Source of the DNA: Roseibium aggregatum
GTDB lineage: Bacteria > Pseudomonadota > Alphaproteobacteria > Rhizobiales > Stappiaceae
Assembly (NCBI RefSeq): GCF_017309185.1
Contig: NZ_JAEKJZ010000001.1
Span: 1,674,001 to 1,738,000, forward strand
DNA length: 64,000 bases
Direction: 5' to 3'
The notes beneath the pieces were generated by a model, which did not search any database, was not told where the DNA came from, and saw nothing but the letters and a program-made list of their open reading frames with translations. The translations under genes and the position numbers were made by a program. Below are positions 8,890-18,131 of the stretch, in pieces (the first letter of the stretch is position 1; the number at the start of each line of letters is the position of its first letter).

Positions 8890-10734
8890 ATGCCCCCATA
8901 TCGTTCCAGAACCTCGACCCATGGCCGCAACATGGCCGGTGCCCGCGGTCTTTGGCGCGCGACCGGTATGAAGGACGACGATTTCGGCAAACCGATCATC
9001 GCCATCGCCAATTCCTTCACCCAGTTCGTGCCCGGGCACGTGCATTTGAAGGATCTCGGCCAGCTCGTTGCAAGGGAAGTCGAAAAGGCCGGCGGCGTTG
9101 CCAAGGAATTCAACACGATCGCGGTTGATGACGGCATCGCCATGGGCCATGACGGCATGCTCTATTCCCTGCCGTCGCGTGAGGTCATTGCCGACGCGGT
9201 CGAATATATGGTCAACGGCCACTGCGCGGACGCGCTGGTCTGCATCTCCAACTGCGACAAGATCACGCCGGGCATGCTGAACGCCGCCATGCGGCTTAAC
9301 ATCCCGGTCGTGTTTGTTTCCGGCGGCCCGATGGAGGCCGGCAAGGTGGTTCTGGAAAACGGTGTTGCCAAGGCCATCGATCTCGTCGATGCGATGGTTG
9401 CGGCCGCTGACGACCGCATGTCCGATGCCGACGTGCTGGCCATGGAACAGAACGCTTGTCCGACGTGCGGCTCGTGCTCCGGCATGTTCACCGCCAATTC
9501 CATGAACTGCCTGACGGAGGCCCTCGGTCTTGCACTTCCCGGAAACGGCTCCACGCTCGCCACCCACGCGGACAGGGAACGCCTATTCGTCGAGGCCGGC
9601 CATCTGATCGTCGATCTGGCGAAACGCTATTATGAGCAGGATGACGAGAGCGTTCTGCCGCGCAGCATTGCAAGCTTCAAGGCGTTCGAAAACGCCATGA
9701 GCCTCGATATCTCCATGGGCGGGTCCACCAACACGATCCTGCACCTTCTGGCGGCGTCCTATGAAGGCGAGGTCGGCTTCACGATGGACGACATCGACCG
9801 CCTGTCCAGGAAAGTCCCCGTCCTGTGCAAGGTCGCGCCGGCGGTTGAGAACATCCACATGGAGGATGTGCACCGGGCTGGCGGGATCATGGGCATTCTG
9901 GGCGAGTTGGACCGGGCCGGACTTCTGCATTCGGATCTGCCGACCGTCCATGCCGCCACCATGAAAGAGGCGCTGGCACGCTGGGATATCCGCCAGACGA
10001 ACTCCGAGAGCGTCCATACCTTCTTCAAGGCAGCGCCCGGCGGTGTCCCGACCCAGGTTGCCTTCAGCCAGGAGCGGCGCTGGGACGATCTCGATCTCGA
10101 TCGCGCATCCGGCGTGATCCGTGAAATGGATCATGCCTACAGCAAGGACGGCGGACTTGCCGTGCTCTATGGCAACATTGCCGAAGACGGATGTGTGGTG
10201 AAAACGGCGGGCGTCGACGAAAGCATCCTGACCTTCTCCGGACCGGCCCGTATTTTCGAGAGCCAGGACAGCGCCGTCTCGGCGATCCTGACCAACAAGG
10301 TCAAGGAAGGCGATGTGGTCCTGATCCGCTACGAGGGACCGCGCGGCGGGCCGGGCATGCAGGAAATGCTCTATCCGACCAGCTATCTGAAGTCCAAGGG
10401 GCTTGGGAAGACCTGCGCCCTGATCACCGACGGCCGGTTTTCCGGCGGGTCCTCGGGGCTATCCATCGGGCACATCTCGCCGGAAGCGGCGGAAGGCGGG
10501 GCAATCGGCCTTGTCGAAGAAGGCGACATGATCGTCATCGATATTCCGAACCGGGTTCTGAAAGTCGACCTTTCCGACGCGGAATTGGGTGAACGCAGGG
10601 CCTCGATGGAGGCACGAGGTGCCAAGGCCTGGAAGCCTTTGGAACAGCGCAAGCGAAAGGTCTCCAAGGCGTTGCGTGCTTATGCCAAACTTACGACGAG
10701 TGCGTCCAAGGGGGCGGTGAGAGAAGTCGATTAG
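8890..10734 (+). CDS. ilvD: Dihydroxy-acid dehydratase
   Basis: A 614-residue enzyme of valine, isoleucine and pantothenate synthesis. It converts 2,3-dihydroxy-isovalerate or -methylvalerate to the 2-oxo acid in the cytoplasm. The iron-sulfur and Mg site motifs are present: [11 protein letters not shown], then [19 protein letters not shown], then [15 protein letters not shown]-terminal family segments include [15 protein letters not shown] and [21 protein letters not shown]. Length matches the long (E. coli-like) IlvD class. GGGAG precedes the ATG. It is transcribed alone here, not with other ilv genes. Slightly more than 340 bases without a gene follow. Confidence 0.97.
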   Translation: MPPYRSRTSTHGRNMAGARGLWRATGMKDDDFGKPIIAIANSFTQFVPGHVHLKDLGQLVAREVEKAGGVAKEFNTIAVDDGIAMGHDGMLYSLPSREVIADAVEYMVNGHCADALVCISNCDKITPGMLNAAMRLNIPVVFVSGGPMEAGKVVLENGVAKAIDLVDAMVAAADDRMSDADVLAMEQNACPTCGSCSGMFTANSMNCLTEALGLALPGNGSTLATHADRERLFVEAGHLIVDLAKRYYEQDDESVLPRSIASFKAFENAMSLDISMGGSTNTILHLLAASYEGEVGFTMDDIDRLSRKVPVLCKVAPAVENIHMEDVHRAGGIMGILGELDRAGLLHSDLPTVHAATMKEALARWDIRQTNSESVHTFFKAAPGGVPTQVAFSQERRWDDLDLDRASGVIREMDHAYSKDGGLAVLYGNIAEDGCVVKTAGVDESILTFSGPARIFESQDSAVSAILTNKVKEGDVVLIRYEGPRGGPGMQEMLYPTSYLKSKGLGKTCALITDGRFSGGSSGLSIGHISPEAAEGGAIGLVEEGDMIVIDIPNRVLKVDLSDAELGERRASMEARGAKAWKPLEQRKRKVSKALRAYAKLTTSASKGAVREVD

Positions 10735-11079
10735 ATCTTTGGAAGAGCTTTCCGGACTTTCCATCGGTCACTTGTGTTGGAACGAAACGTTCGGGCTCGC
10801 CTGAAAGGCGGGTTCGAAACTCGCGAAGGCATCTGAAAAGATGCATTTGGACTTGCGCAAATTTTAGGCGGAGAGCCTTTGTGCTCTCTGGCGGGTCAAG
10901 TAGCGAATTTCCGTTACGTAATGTTAAATACACGAAAAAAAACAATAATTTATGAGGATTTAGTCTTTTGATTTCGGTCTGGGTTGAGTGGTGAGTAAAT
11001 AAGCAACTCCTGACAGGTGGCATAGGTGGTATTTTTTGCAAGAGAGAATTAACTTCTCAACTTAATCATTGCGGCTGTT
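10735..11079. other. Intergenic region upstream of the ammonium-transporter fusion
   Basis: These 345 bases contain a small hairpin (CGCCT-GAA-AGGCG at 10798-10810), a possible weak ilvD terminator without a T-run. The second half (about 10900-11060) is clearly richer in A and T than its surroundings and probably holds the promoter of the next gene. No ORF or RNA gene is supported. Confidence 0.5.
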
Positions 11080-14000
11080 GTGAATCCACGGGGCAGACGC
11101 ATGAAAACAGGGACGGTCGTCACAGGAACCGTTCTGGGCTTGGCTGGAGTACTTGACGCCGGTGGGGTTCAGGCCGCCGTAGCGGGCGATGTCCTGTCGC
11201 TTCAAAAAAGTCTCGATATGGTCTGGGTGCTGGTCGCGGCCGGGCTGGTGCTTCTGATGCAGGTCGGCTTCATGCTGCTCGAAGCAGGTCTCGTACGTTC
11301 GAAGAATTCCATCAACGTCGCCCAGAAAAATCTTCTTGATCTTGCGGTTTCGGTTCTGATCTTCGCTACCTTCGGGTTCGCCATTGCTTTCGGTGCGGGC
11401 GGGAACTGGTTTGCCGGTTTTGATACGCGTCTTTTGGGGCTGTCCCACATGGACCCCTGGGTCCTGACGATTTTTGCCTTTCAGGTCATGTTTTGCGGAA
11501 CCGCCGCCACCATCATTTCCGGCGCCGTTGCCGAACGAATGCGGCTTTCCGCGTATATCTGGTGTTCCGTTCTGACCGCGGGGCTCATCTATCCGGTCTT
11601 TGCGCATTGGGCCTGGGGCTCGGCTCTGTTTTCCGAAGCGACCGCGTTTCTGGGCGATGCCGGTTTCGTGGATTTCGCGGGGTCCACCGTCGTTCATGGC
11701 ACGGGTGCCTGGATCGCCTTTGCCGCCTGTGTGCTGCTCGGGCCGAGGATCGGGCGTTTCGGCACGGACGGGCGTCCCTTTCGCATACAGGGGCACAGCT
11801 CGGTTCTGGCGACCGCAGGCGCCCTGATCCTTTTTGTCGGCTGGCTCGGTTTCAACGGCGGGTCCACGCTGGCGGCCTCGTGGGACGTCCCGAAAATTCT
11901 GGCGAATACCGTTCTGGCTGCCGCCGCGGGCACCGGTGCCGGCTATTTTGTCGGCCGCTGGAGAGACAAGGTCATCCTGCCGGAAAACTCGATATCGGGT
12001 CTGCTCGGCGGGCTCGTTGCCATTACCGCGGGCTGCCATGTCCTGACGCCGGCTGGCGCGATGGTCGTCGGAATGGCCGGAGGTGCCGTGGCGATCGCCG
12101 GCGCATGGTTGCTTGAGCGGGTGTTCAGGATCGACGATCCGGTCGGGGCCATCAGCGTCCACGGTTTTGCCGGTGTCGTCGGGACCCTCGGCCTGGCTTT
12201 GCTCGCGCCGGTCGAGCTTTTGCCCATGGGCGCGCGCCTGCCGCAGGTTGCGATCCAGTTCGCTGGCGTGGCCGCCTGTTTCATCTGGTCTTTCGGCATG
12301 GGCTGGCTGACGCTCTCGGCGGTCAACCTGCTGCAGCCGATCAGGCTGGACGCCGCGGCCGAGGACCTCGGCCTCAATGAAGCTGAGCATGGCACGCGCC
12401 TTGGCATCGGGCATGTCGAGGACGCGCTTGACCGGCTGATTGCCGGAAAGGCGGATCTGTCCATGCGCCTCGACGTTTCCAAGGGCGAGGATTCAGAGCG
12501 GCTGACCCGTCTGTTCAACGCGCTGATGGATACGGTTCAAAGTGAGGAGCAGGCGCATCTGCGGGCCGCCGACGCCAAGCGGTCCCAGGAGGAGGCCGAA
12601 CGACTGTCCGCCCTGGCGAACGCAACCTTCGACGCCATTGTTATCTCGGTCGACGGCCGTATCCTGGACGGAAACAAGACCTTCGAGGACCTGATCGGCT
12701 ACAGCATCGGCGAGCTTGAAATGCGCGGTCTGTACGAATTTGTCGACACCAGGCTGGCCGGCACTCTGGAAGAACATCTGATCAAGGCCGAAAAGGAACC
12801 GCGTGAGGTCACCCTGATCAGCCGGAGCGGTGAGCGTGTGCCTGTCGAGATCCGGACCCGCGTTATCTCTTATCGGGGCATACCGACACGCGTCTCGGCG
12901 CTTGTCGATCTGCGCGAACGCAAGAAGGCGGAAGCCCAGATCCTGCACCTTGCGCAACATGATCCGCTTACGGATCTGCCCAACAGGGCGGTATTCAACG
13001 CGGAGCTGAAACAGACCCTGAGGAAATGCGAACGGAACGGACATGCGGCCGCGCTGCTGCTCATCGATCTGGACCGGTTCAAGGACATCAACGATCTCCA
13101 CGGCCATCCGGTGGGCGACACGGTGATCCGCGTGACCGCGCAGCGTCTGCGGAACTGCAGCCGAAGCGGCGACATCGTGTCCCGGTTGGGCGGAGACGAA
13201 TTCGCGATCGTCCAAAACGACATTCAGTTTTCAAATCAGGCGGAAGATATGGCGGTGCGCCTGGTTCAGGCGCTGTCGCAACCGATCGATTGCGGACACG
13301 GGTTGGTGCTGAAACCCAGCGCCAGCATCGGTATCGCCCTGATGGCCGGACAGGATGCCGAGGACACGGTGATTTCCAATGCAGACATCGCGCTTTACAA
13401 CGCCAAGAACGGCGGCCGGCACACATACTGCGTGTTTCTGGAAGGCATGGGCGACGAAGTCCGCCAACGGCGCGCCTTGGAAAAAGACCTGACCGCGGCC
13501 TTGTCGGAGCGCCAGTTCGTGCTCCATTTCCAGCCACGTCTCAATCTGGTGACCGCAGGCATCGACAGCTACGAGGCGCTTATCCGCTGGCAGCATCCCG
13601 AACACGGCCTGGTCAACCCGACGGATTTTATTCCGGTAGCGGAAGCCTCCGGTCAGATCGTCGCGATCGGCAAATACGTGCTGGACGAAGCCCTGAAAGT
13701 CGCGTCCACAAGCATTCTTTCGGCCAACATCAGCATCAATGTCAGTCCCGTGCAGTTCCGCGACAAGGACTTTGTCGACGACGTCAAGCGCGCGATCGAA
13801 CAATCCAGCGTTCCGCCGGAACGGATTGAGCTCGAGATTACCGAAAACACGCTGATCGAGGATGACGCCAGAGCGCTCACCATTTTGACGCGGCTGAAGG
13901 AGATCGGGGTCAAGATTGCTCTGGATGATTTTGGTGTCGGCTATTCTTCCCTGAGCTATCTGAGCCGTTTCCCGTTCGATTGCATCAAGATCGACAGGTC

Positions 14001-14298
14001 CTTTGTGCGCGAGAGCCGGCCGAACTACGGATCCCTCGCCATTATCGAGACCGTTGTCCGGCTCGGCAAGGCGCTCGATATGCGCGTGGTCGCGGAGGGC
14101 GTCGAGGACTCGGAAATCCTGTGCCTGCTGGCCCAGCGTGGCTGTCATGAGGCCCAGGGCTACCTGATCGGTATGCCGGCCCCGGTCGACAAACTCGCGA
14201 GGTCGGTGCCGACGGAGGTCCGGGACGCTCTCGATACCTTGCGGTTCGGTGGTGTGAAGATGTTCGAGAGCGAAACTCCGAAAGAGATCGCAAGCTAG
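11080..14298 (+). CDS. Ammonium transporter fused to PAS, GGDEF and EAL domains
   Basis: A 1072-residue fusion. Residues about 45-425 form an Amt/Rh ammonium channel with eleven or so membrane helices. The twin pore histidines are kept, His206 in DFAGSTVVHGTGA and His361 in ISVHGFAGVVGTLG, so transport looks possible. A coiled linker follows, then a PAS domain from about 510. Next comes a diguanylate cyclase domain with intact GGDEF at 704-708, then a phosphodiesterase domain with EAL at 832-834 and the motifs ITENTLIE, DDFGVGYSSLSYL, KIDRSFV and VAEGVED. The likely job is coupling ammonium availability at the membrane to cyclic-di-GMP level. The start may be GTG 11080 or ATG 11101. The stop codon lies inside a mobile-type repeat. 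No glnK gene is adjacent. Confidence 0.92.
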   Translation: MNPRGRRMKTGTVVTGTVLGLAGVLDAGGVQAAVAGDVLSLQKSLDMVWVLVAAGLVLLMQVGFMLLEAGLVRSKNSINVAQKNLLDLAVSVLIFATFGFAIAFGAGGNWFAGFDTRLLGLSHMDPWVLTIFAFQVMFCGTAATIISGAVAERMRLSAYIWCSVLTAGLIYPVFAHWAWGSALFSEATAFLGDAGFVDFAGSTVVHGTGAWIAFAACVLLGPRIGRFGTDGRPFRIQGHSSVLATAGALILFVGWLGFNGGSTLAASWDVPKILANTVLAAAAGTGAGYFVGRWRDKVILPENSISGLLGGLVAITAGCHVLTPAGAMVVGMAGGAVAIAGAWLLERVFRIDDPVGAISVHGFAGVVGTLGLALLAPVELLPMGARLPQVAIQFAGVAACFIWSFGMGWLTLSAVNLLQPIRLDAAAEDLGLNEAEHGTRLGIGHVEDALDRLIAGKADLSMRLDVSKGEDSERLTRLFNALMDTVQSEEQAHLRAADAKRSQEEAERLSALANATFDAIVISVDGRILDGNKTFEDLIGYSIGELEMRGLYEFVDTRLAGTLEEHLIKAEKEPREVTLISRSGERVPVEIRTRVISYRGIPTRVSALVDLRERKKAEAQILHLAQHDPLTDLPNRAVFNAELKQTLRKCERNGHAAALLLIDLDRFKDINDLHGHPVGDTVIRVTAQRLRNCSRSGDIVSRLGGDEFAIVQNDIQFSNQAEDMAVRLVQALSQPIDCGHGLVLKPSASIGIALMAGQDAEDTVISNADIALYNAKNGGRHTYCVFLEGMGDEVRQRRALEKDLTAALSERQFVLHFQPRLNLVTAGIDSYEALIRWQHPEHGLVNPTDFIPVAEASGQIVAIGKYVLDEALKVASTSILSANISINVSPVQFRDKDFVDDVKRAIEQSSVPPERIELEITENTLIEDDARALTILTRLKEIGVKIALDDFGVGYSSLSYLSRFPFDCIKIDRSFVRESRPNYGSLAIIETVVRLGKALDMRVVAEGVEDSEILCLLAQRGCHEAQGYLIGMPAPVDKLARSVPTEVRDALDTLRFGGVKMFESETPKEIAS

Positions 14299-14567
14299 AG
14301 CCTTTCACGGTTAGATTGAAGCATTCTGCCGGAGCAGATTTGGTTCAAGCCCAAGGGCTTTGACGAAGGCCGTGCTGGCTGCACGGTCGAGGCAAAACCC
14401 GACGGCATTGGGCCTAATCGGCCCGACCCTTCGGGTTCGCGTCCGGCGGCCGCCTGCTTTGTCGCGCCGCTTGCCCATAGCCCGCTATGGGCTTCACGTC
14501 CCTCCGCGCAGCGCGACTCGCCGGACGACAAACAGAATGCTTCAATCTAGCCGTGAAAGGCTCTAGC
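14294..14567. mobile_element. MITE-like element with 35-bp terminal inverted repeats
   Basis: The left end (14294-14328) and right end (14533-14567) are inverted repeats matching at 34 of 35 positions. Each outer end reads GCTAGAGCCTTTCACGG inwards, and the single difference is T against C. The 204-base interior has no credible gene. The ends carry CTAG, which would fit a 4-base palindromic target duplication as made by IS5-type transposases, but that origin is inference. The TAG stop of the upstream fusion gene (14296-14298) lies inside the left end. Confidence 0.75.
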
Positions 14568-14591
14568 GGTCCGGGCCATGGGCCCGAAGCG

Positions 14592-15521
14592 CTAATTCAG
14601 CTCCGTCACTTCCAGGGGGGCAAGAACGGTTCGTCCCAAAATATCTCCGGGATCGTGAACCTCAGGCACCTGGGTGCAGTCGGCGGGCTTGTCCTCCGCT
14701 TGACCGTTGTGTTCCTTCAGGCTCGCGCAAATCGGTATCGCCGCCTGTCGGGTGCCGCTCGCGGCAACGGTCAGAACATCCAGCAGAGAGCCTTCCGTTT
14801 CGTCGAGAGCCGCTGCCAGGTGTTTTGCGAAGAGCGATATTGTCCGGTCCTCGGAATAATTTGCGGCCTGGCCCTGGCCCGCAGAGGAAATCAGCGCTTC
14901 GGGGCGCTCCTTCAAATCAACGCTGTGCTGTTCCAGAAGATGCATGTTGATGGCGTGGGAGTTGTTGGTATCCAGGATGAGGATGACTTCGCCCGCCGGT
15001 ATCGTGTGGATCATGGCCGCGAAGGCGGAAGCGGAAACCCACGTCCCCTCGGCAATGGCCTCGTTGGTGGAGACCGGCTTTTCATCTGCCCAGAGTTCGA
15101 GGGCGTAGCCGGTTGTCTCGTTTTGCTGTGTCTCTTCGGCAGGGGCGAGGGGAAGATTGGCGTAGATGACCAGCCTGTCTTCCTTGCCGAGCTTGTTCGC
15201 AAGCTCGGTGGCCTTCAGCTTGAGCGCGGTAGCGTTCGCCCCCTCGTTGATAAGCAGATGCGTCGCGTCCGGCCCGGCATCGATCCTGGGGGACAGGGCC
15301 GAAACTACTTTCTCTAGGCTGTGCTTGCAGACTTCGACGGATTGCGGGTTCCAGGGTGGGCAATTGCCGATGGCCAGAAGATTGTTCTTGAGCGGCGGAC
15401 GGGCCAGCGCGGGAGAAGCAAGCATGGCAACGGCGAGCAAACCGGAGGCGAGCAGGGCACCGGACAAACGTATAAAAGGCTGCGGAAGCCGCGCGCCAAG
15501 CCAGTGGGCACTGCCGTTCAT
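14592..15521 (-). CDS. Secreted caspase-like fold protein lacking the catalytic dyad (tentative)
   Basis: A 309-residue protein with a long N-terminal signal segment (hydrophobic about 20-38, likely cut near PALA-RP). The ATG at 15521 has AGGGAGAC six bases upstream. The order of secondary-structure segments resembles the caspase/metacaspase p20 unit: HLLINEGANATALKLKATEL, then KEDRLVIYANLPL, then EVILILDTNNSHAINM, then PEALISSAGQGQAANYSED. In active members the second segment ends in a GHG histidine and the third in DACHSG; here neither the His nor the Cys is present. If the fold is right, this is a non-catalytic relative in the periplasm. No other family is recognised. Confidence 0.4.
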   Translation of the reverse strand: MNGSAHWLGARLPQPFIRLSGALLASGLLAVAMLASPALARPPLKNNLLAIGNCPPWNPQSVEVCKHSLEKVVSALSPRIDAGPDATHLLINEGANATALKLKATELANKLGKEDRLVIYANLPLAPAEETQQNETTGYALELWADEKPVSTNEAIAEGTWVSASAFAAMIHTIPAGEVILILDTNNSHAINMHLLEQHSVDLKERPEALISSAGQGQAANYSEDRTISLFAKHLAAALDETEGSLLDVLTVAASGTRQAAIPICASLKEHNGQAEDKPADCTQVPEVHDPGDILGRTVLAPLEVTELN

Positions 15522-15718
15522 ATTGTCTCCCTGAGAATTGTTTTGGCGGTTTGTTGCTGTATATCGAATTTTTGCGGACAAAGAGAGGCACGCAGCCTGT
15601 TTATTTGGCGCGGTCGGTGGGCTTTTCCGTTTTCCTTAGAGCCTGCGCTCTTGAAATTTGAAAAGGCCGGGACCGATCGCGGCAAAACCGATGCTGGCGC
15701 AGATCGCTTCCGGTGGAT

Positions 15719-17905
15719 TCACGATGCGGCCGCGACCTTGTCTCTCCTGGAGGCAACCAGACGGGTGACGACATTTTCGATGATCTTGTGCCCGGCATCC
15801 TGATCGAGAGACATGATCGATTCCGGATGAAACTGAACCGCGGCAATCGCTTCCTTTTCGTGTTCTATCGCCATGACGACACCGTCTTGCGTTTCCGCGG
15901 TAACGCGAATGTCGCCGGGAAGGGTGTCCCGCCTGGCAAAAAGGGAATGATAGCGGCCGACGACAACCGGCGCTTTCAGCCCCTCGAACAGAGTGGAGTT
16001 GCCGGTCACGGTGATCGGTGACGGTTTGCCGTGCATTGGGATGTCGAGCTGACCCAGTTCGGCGCCGAAATACTCCGACAGGGCCTGCAGTCCCAGGCAG
16101 ACGCCGAATATCGGAAGCGCGCGCGACCGCGCCCGGCCGATGGTCGCCGCGCAGTCGAAATCCTTCGGGTTGCCGGGCCCAGGAGACAACACGACAAGGT
16201 CCGGATCGACATCGTGAAACACGTGATCGGCAACCGGCGTCCTGTAGGTCACGACATCGGCGCCGGTCTGCCGGAAGTAGTTTGCAAGCGTATGGACGAA
16301 GCTGTCCTCGTGATCGACGAGCAGGATTTTCAGACCCTTTCCGGGTTTTTTCTCGTCGCGCTTCTCCAGGGCCTGCGCCGCCAGTCCGGCCTCGCGCACC
16401 GCTGCCCGCATGGCTTCGGCCTTGAGTTCCGTCTCCGCTTCCTCGTCTTCGGGTACACTGTCGTAAAGAAGCGTCGCGCCCGCCCGGATCTGGGCGACCC
16501 CGTCCTTGATACGTACCGTTCTGAGGGTCAGGCCGGTGTTCATGTCGCCGTTGAACAGAACCGCGCCGATCGCGCCGCCATACCAGGCCCGCGGCGATTT
16601 TTCGTGATCCTCGATGAACTGCATCGCCCAGCGCTTGGGCGCGCCCGTCACGGTGACCGCCCAGGTGTGGGACAGGAACGCGTCGAGCGCGTCCATGTCT
16701 TCGCGCAGGATGCCTTCGATATGATCGACGGTGTGGATCAGACGGGAATACATCTCGATCTGCCGGCGGCCGATGACCTTGACGGAGCCTGGAACGCAGA
16801 CCCGGCTCTTGTCGTTGCGGTCGACGTCGGAGCACATGGTGAGTTCGGCTTCGTCCTTGGCGGAGTTCAAGAGCTTGCGGATCTGTGCTTCGTCCTCGAT
16901 CGCGTTCTTGCCGCGCCGGATCGTGCCGGAAATCGGGCAGGTTTCGACGCGCCGCCCGCCGGTCACGCGGACGTACATCTCTGGTGACGCGCCAACGAGA
17001 TATTCGCTGTTTCCGAGATTGAAAAAGAAGGAGTAGGGGGAGGGGTTGATCTGTGCGAGACGCCTGGAGACCGCGGAAGGCGGGTTCGCACAGGGCTCGT
17101 AGAAGATCTGGCCCGGCACGGTTTCGAAGAGATCGCCACGCCTGAAGTAATCCTTCGCCTTCTCCACCAGACGGGCATATTCGCCCGGTTCGTGATCGCC
17201 GCGGCCCGGATCCCGGTTGGCCGGGACATATGGGTGTTTCTCCCCGCTCCGTGCGAGACCCTTGGTGGTTTTGCCGTTCACGACGAAGTCGTATTCCAGA
17301 ACATAGGCCCGCTTGCCGTGGTGGTCGACGATCAGGATTTCGTCCGGCAGGAACAGGACCACGTCGCGCTGGTCGCTTGGCCGCTCACGTTTCAGGTCGA
17401 TCGGTTCGAACTGGAAAGCCACGTCGTAGCCGAACGCACCATAGAGACCGAGCTGATCGTCGTCGCAGGCAAAAAAGTCCTTCAGCGCCCGGACGATTGA
17501 GAATGTGGACGGCTGACGGGACCGTTCCTCCTCGTTGAAAAGCCGGTCCGGTTTTGTGACCGTCAGCTTGATTGTCTTCGTCGAGGCCTCGAACGTGTCA
17601 ACGTCCGGATGGGATTTCAGCATGTCCGCAATGGCGGGAAGAAGGAGTTCTCCGCGCGGGTTGAGGGCCCGGATCTCCACGTCGCGGTCGGCGGCCTCCA
17701 TGACCAGAGGCGGATTGGCAAGCGCCATGTCCCACCTGGTGTAGCGGCCCGGATACTCGTAGGAAGAGGACAGAACCGCACCGAGTTCGGAGTCCAGCCG
17801 GTCGATCCACTCCGAGGTTCCGGTCTCATAGTCGTACGGACGCGAGGAGCGGTGGATGGTGATGCCACCCTTGGTCTGAAAGGTCTGGTCTGCCAGTGCC
17901 GGCAT
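15719..17905 (-). CDS. trpE: Fused anthranilate synthase, TrpE and TrpG domains in one chain
   Basis: A 728-residue bifunctional enzyme, often written trpE(G), that makes anthranilate from chorismate and glutamine as the first step of tryptophan synthesis. The TrpE part (about 1-510) shows [47 protein letters not shown] and [16 protein letters not shown]. The TrpG glutamine amidotransferase part (about 530-725) has [10 protein letters not shown], the nucleophile Cys in [10 protein letters not shown] and the His-Glu pair in VQFHPES. This fusion is known in rhizobia and relatives. It is preceded by a leader peptide and attenuator hairpin, so expression should respond to charged tRNA-Trp. Confidence 0.96.
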   Translation of the reverse strand: MPALADQTFQTKGGITIHRSSRPYDYETGTSEWIDRLDSELGAVLSSSYEYPGRYTRWDMALANPPLVMEAADRDVEIRALNPRGELLLPAIADMLKSHPDVDTFEASTKTIKLTVTKPDRLFNEEERSRQPSTFSIVRALKDFFACDDDQLGLYGAFGYDVAFQFEPIDLKRERPSDQRDVVLFLPDEILIVDHHGKRAYVLEYDFVVNGKTTKGLARSGEKHPYVPANRDPGRGDHEPGEYARLVEKAKDYFRRGDLFETVPGQIFYEPCANPPSAVSRRLAQINPSPYSFFFNLGNSEYLVGASPEMYVRVTGGRRVETCPISGTIRRGKNAIEDEAQIRKLLNSAKDEAELTMCSDVDRNDKSRVCVPGSVKVIGRRQIEMYSRLIHTVDHIEGILREDMDALDAFLSHTWAVTVTGAPKRWAMQFIEDHEKSPRAWYGGAIGAVLFNGDMNTGLTLRTVRIKDGVAQIRAGATLLYDSVPEDEEAETELKAEAMRAAVREAGLAAQALEKRDEKKPGKGLKILLVDHEDSFVHTLANYFRQTGADVVTYRTPVADHVFHDVDPDLVVLSPGPGNPKDFDCAATIGRARSRALPIFGVCLGLQALSEYFGAELGQLDIPMHGKPSPITVTGNSTLFEGLKAPVVVGRYHSLFARRDTLPGDIRVTAETQDGVVMAIEHEKEAIAAVQFHPESIMSLDQDAGHKIIENVVTRLVASRRDKVAAAS

Positions 17906-17958
17906 GGTTTCAAGTGTCCCGTTCTGGTGGCTGCCTGTGAGCTGGCGGCCTTATAAAG

Positions 17959-17997
17959 CACCAAGGCCGCCGGGGATATCCCGCGGCGGCCTTGGTG
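17959..17997 (-). terminator. trp attenuator hairpin
   Basis: On the reverse strand, CACCAAGGCCGCC (17985-17997) pairs perfectly with GGCGGCCTTGGTG (17959-17971) over 13 bp, followed by CTTTATAA. It lies between the trpL leader and trpE(G). A GGCGGCC segment just after the trpL stop (about 18034-18040) can pair instead with the GGCCGCC of the hairpin arm, giving the alternative antiterminator expected for attenuation. Confidence 0.8.
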
Positions 17998-18038
17998 AGT
18001 TTGTCGATCCGTTCAAAGCATGGTCGATCGCTGGCCGC

Positions 18039-18086
18039 CTATGTCGCGCGACGCCACCACCAAGCTGATTTCCGGATCGTGTTCAT
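18039..18086 (-). CDS. trpL: trp leader peptide with three consecutive Trp codons
   Basis: A 15-codon open frame on the reverse strand encodes MNTIRKSAWWWRRAT, with TGG-TGG-TGG at 18054-18062 and a TAG stop at 18039-18041. It ends 41 bases before the attenuator hairpin and 133 bases before trpE(G). The three tandem Trp codons match the known trpL peptides of rhizobia, where ribosome stalling when charged tRNA-Trp is scarce prevents terminator formation. No Shine-Dalgarno sequence precedes it. A TATTCT box at 18098-18103 would put the transcript start only a few bases before the ATG, as in near-leaderless rhizobial trpL. The CDS is too short for ordinary gene callers. Confidence 0.88.
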   Translation of the reverse strand: MNTIRKSAWWWRRAT

Positions 18087-18131
18087 GACAGACCGATAGA
18101 ATATGTCGAAACTCTTGGCAATGAAAAAACA

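Noticed and set aside
10790..10830. A T-loop-like GGTTCGAA stretch suggesting a tRNA
   Set aside because: No acceptor stem, D-arm or anticodon arm can be drawn around it.
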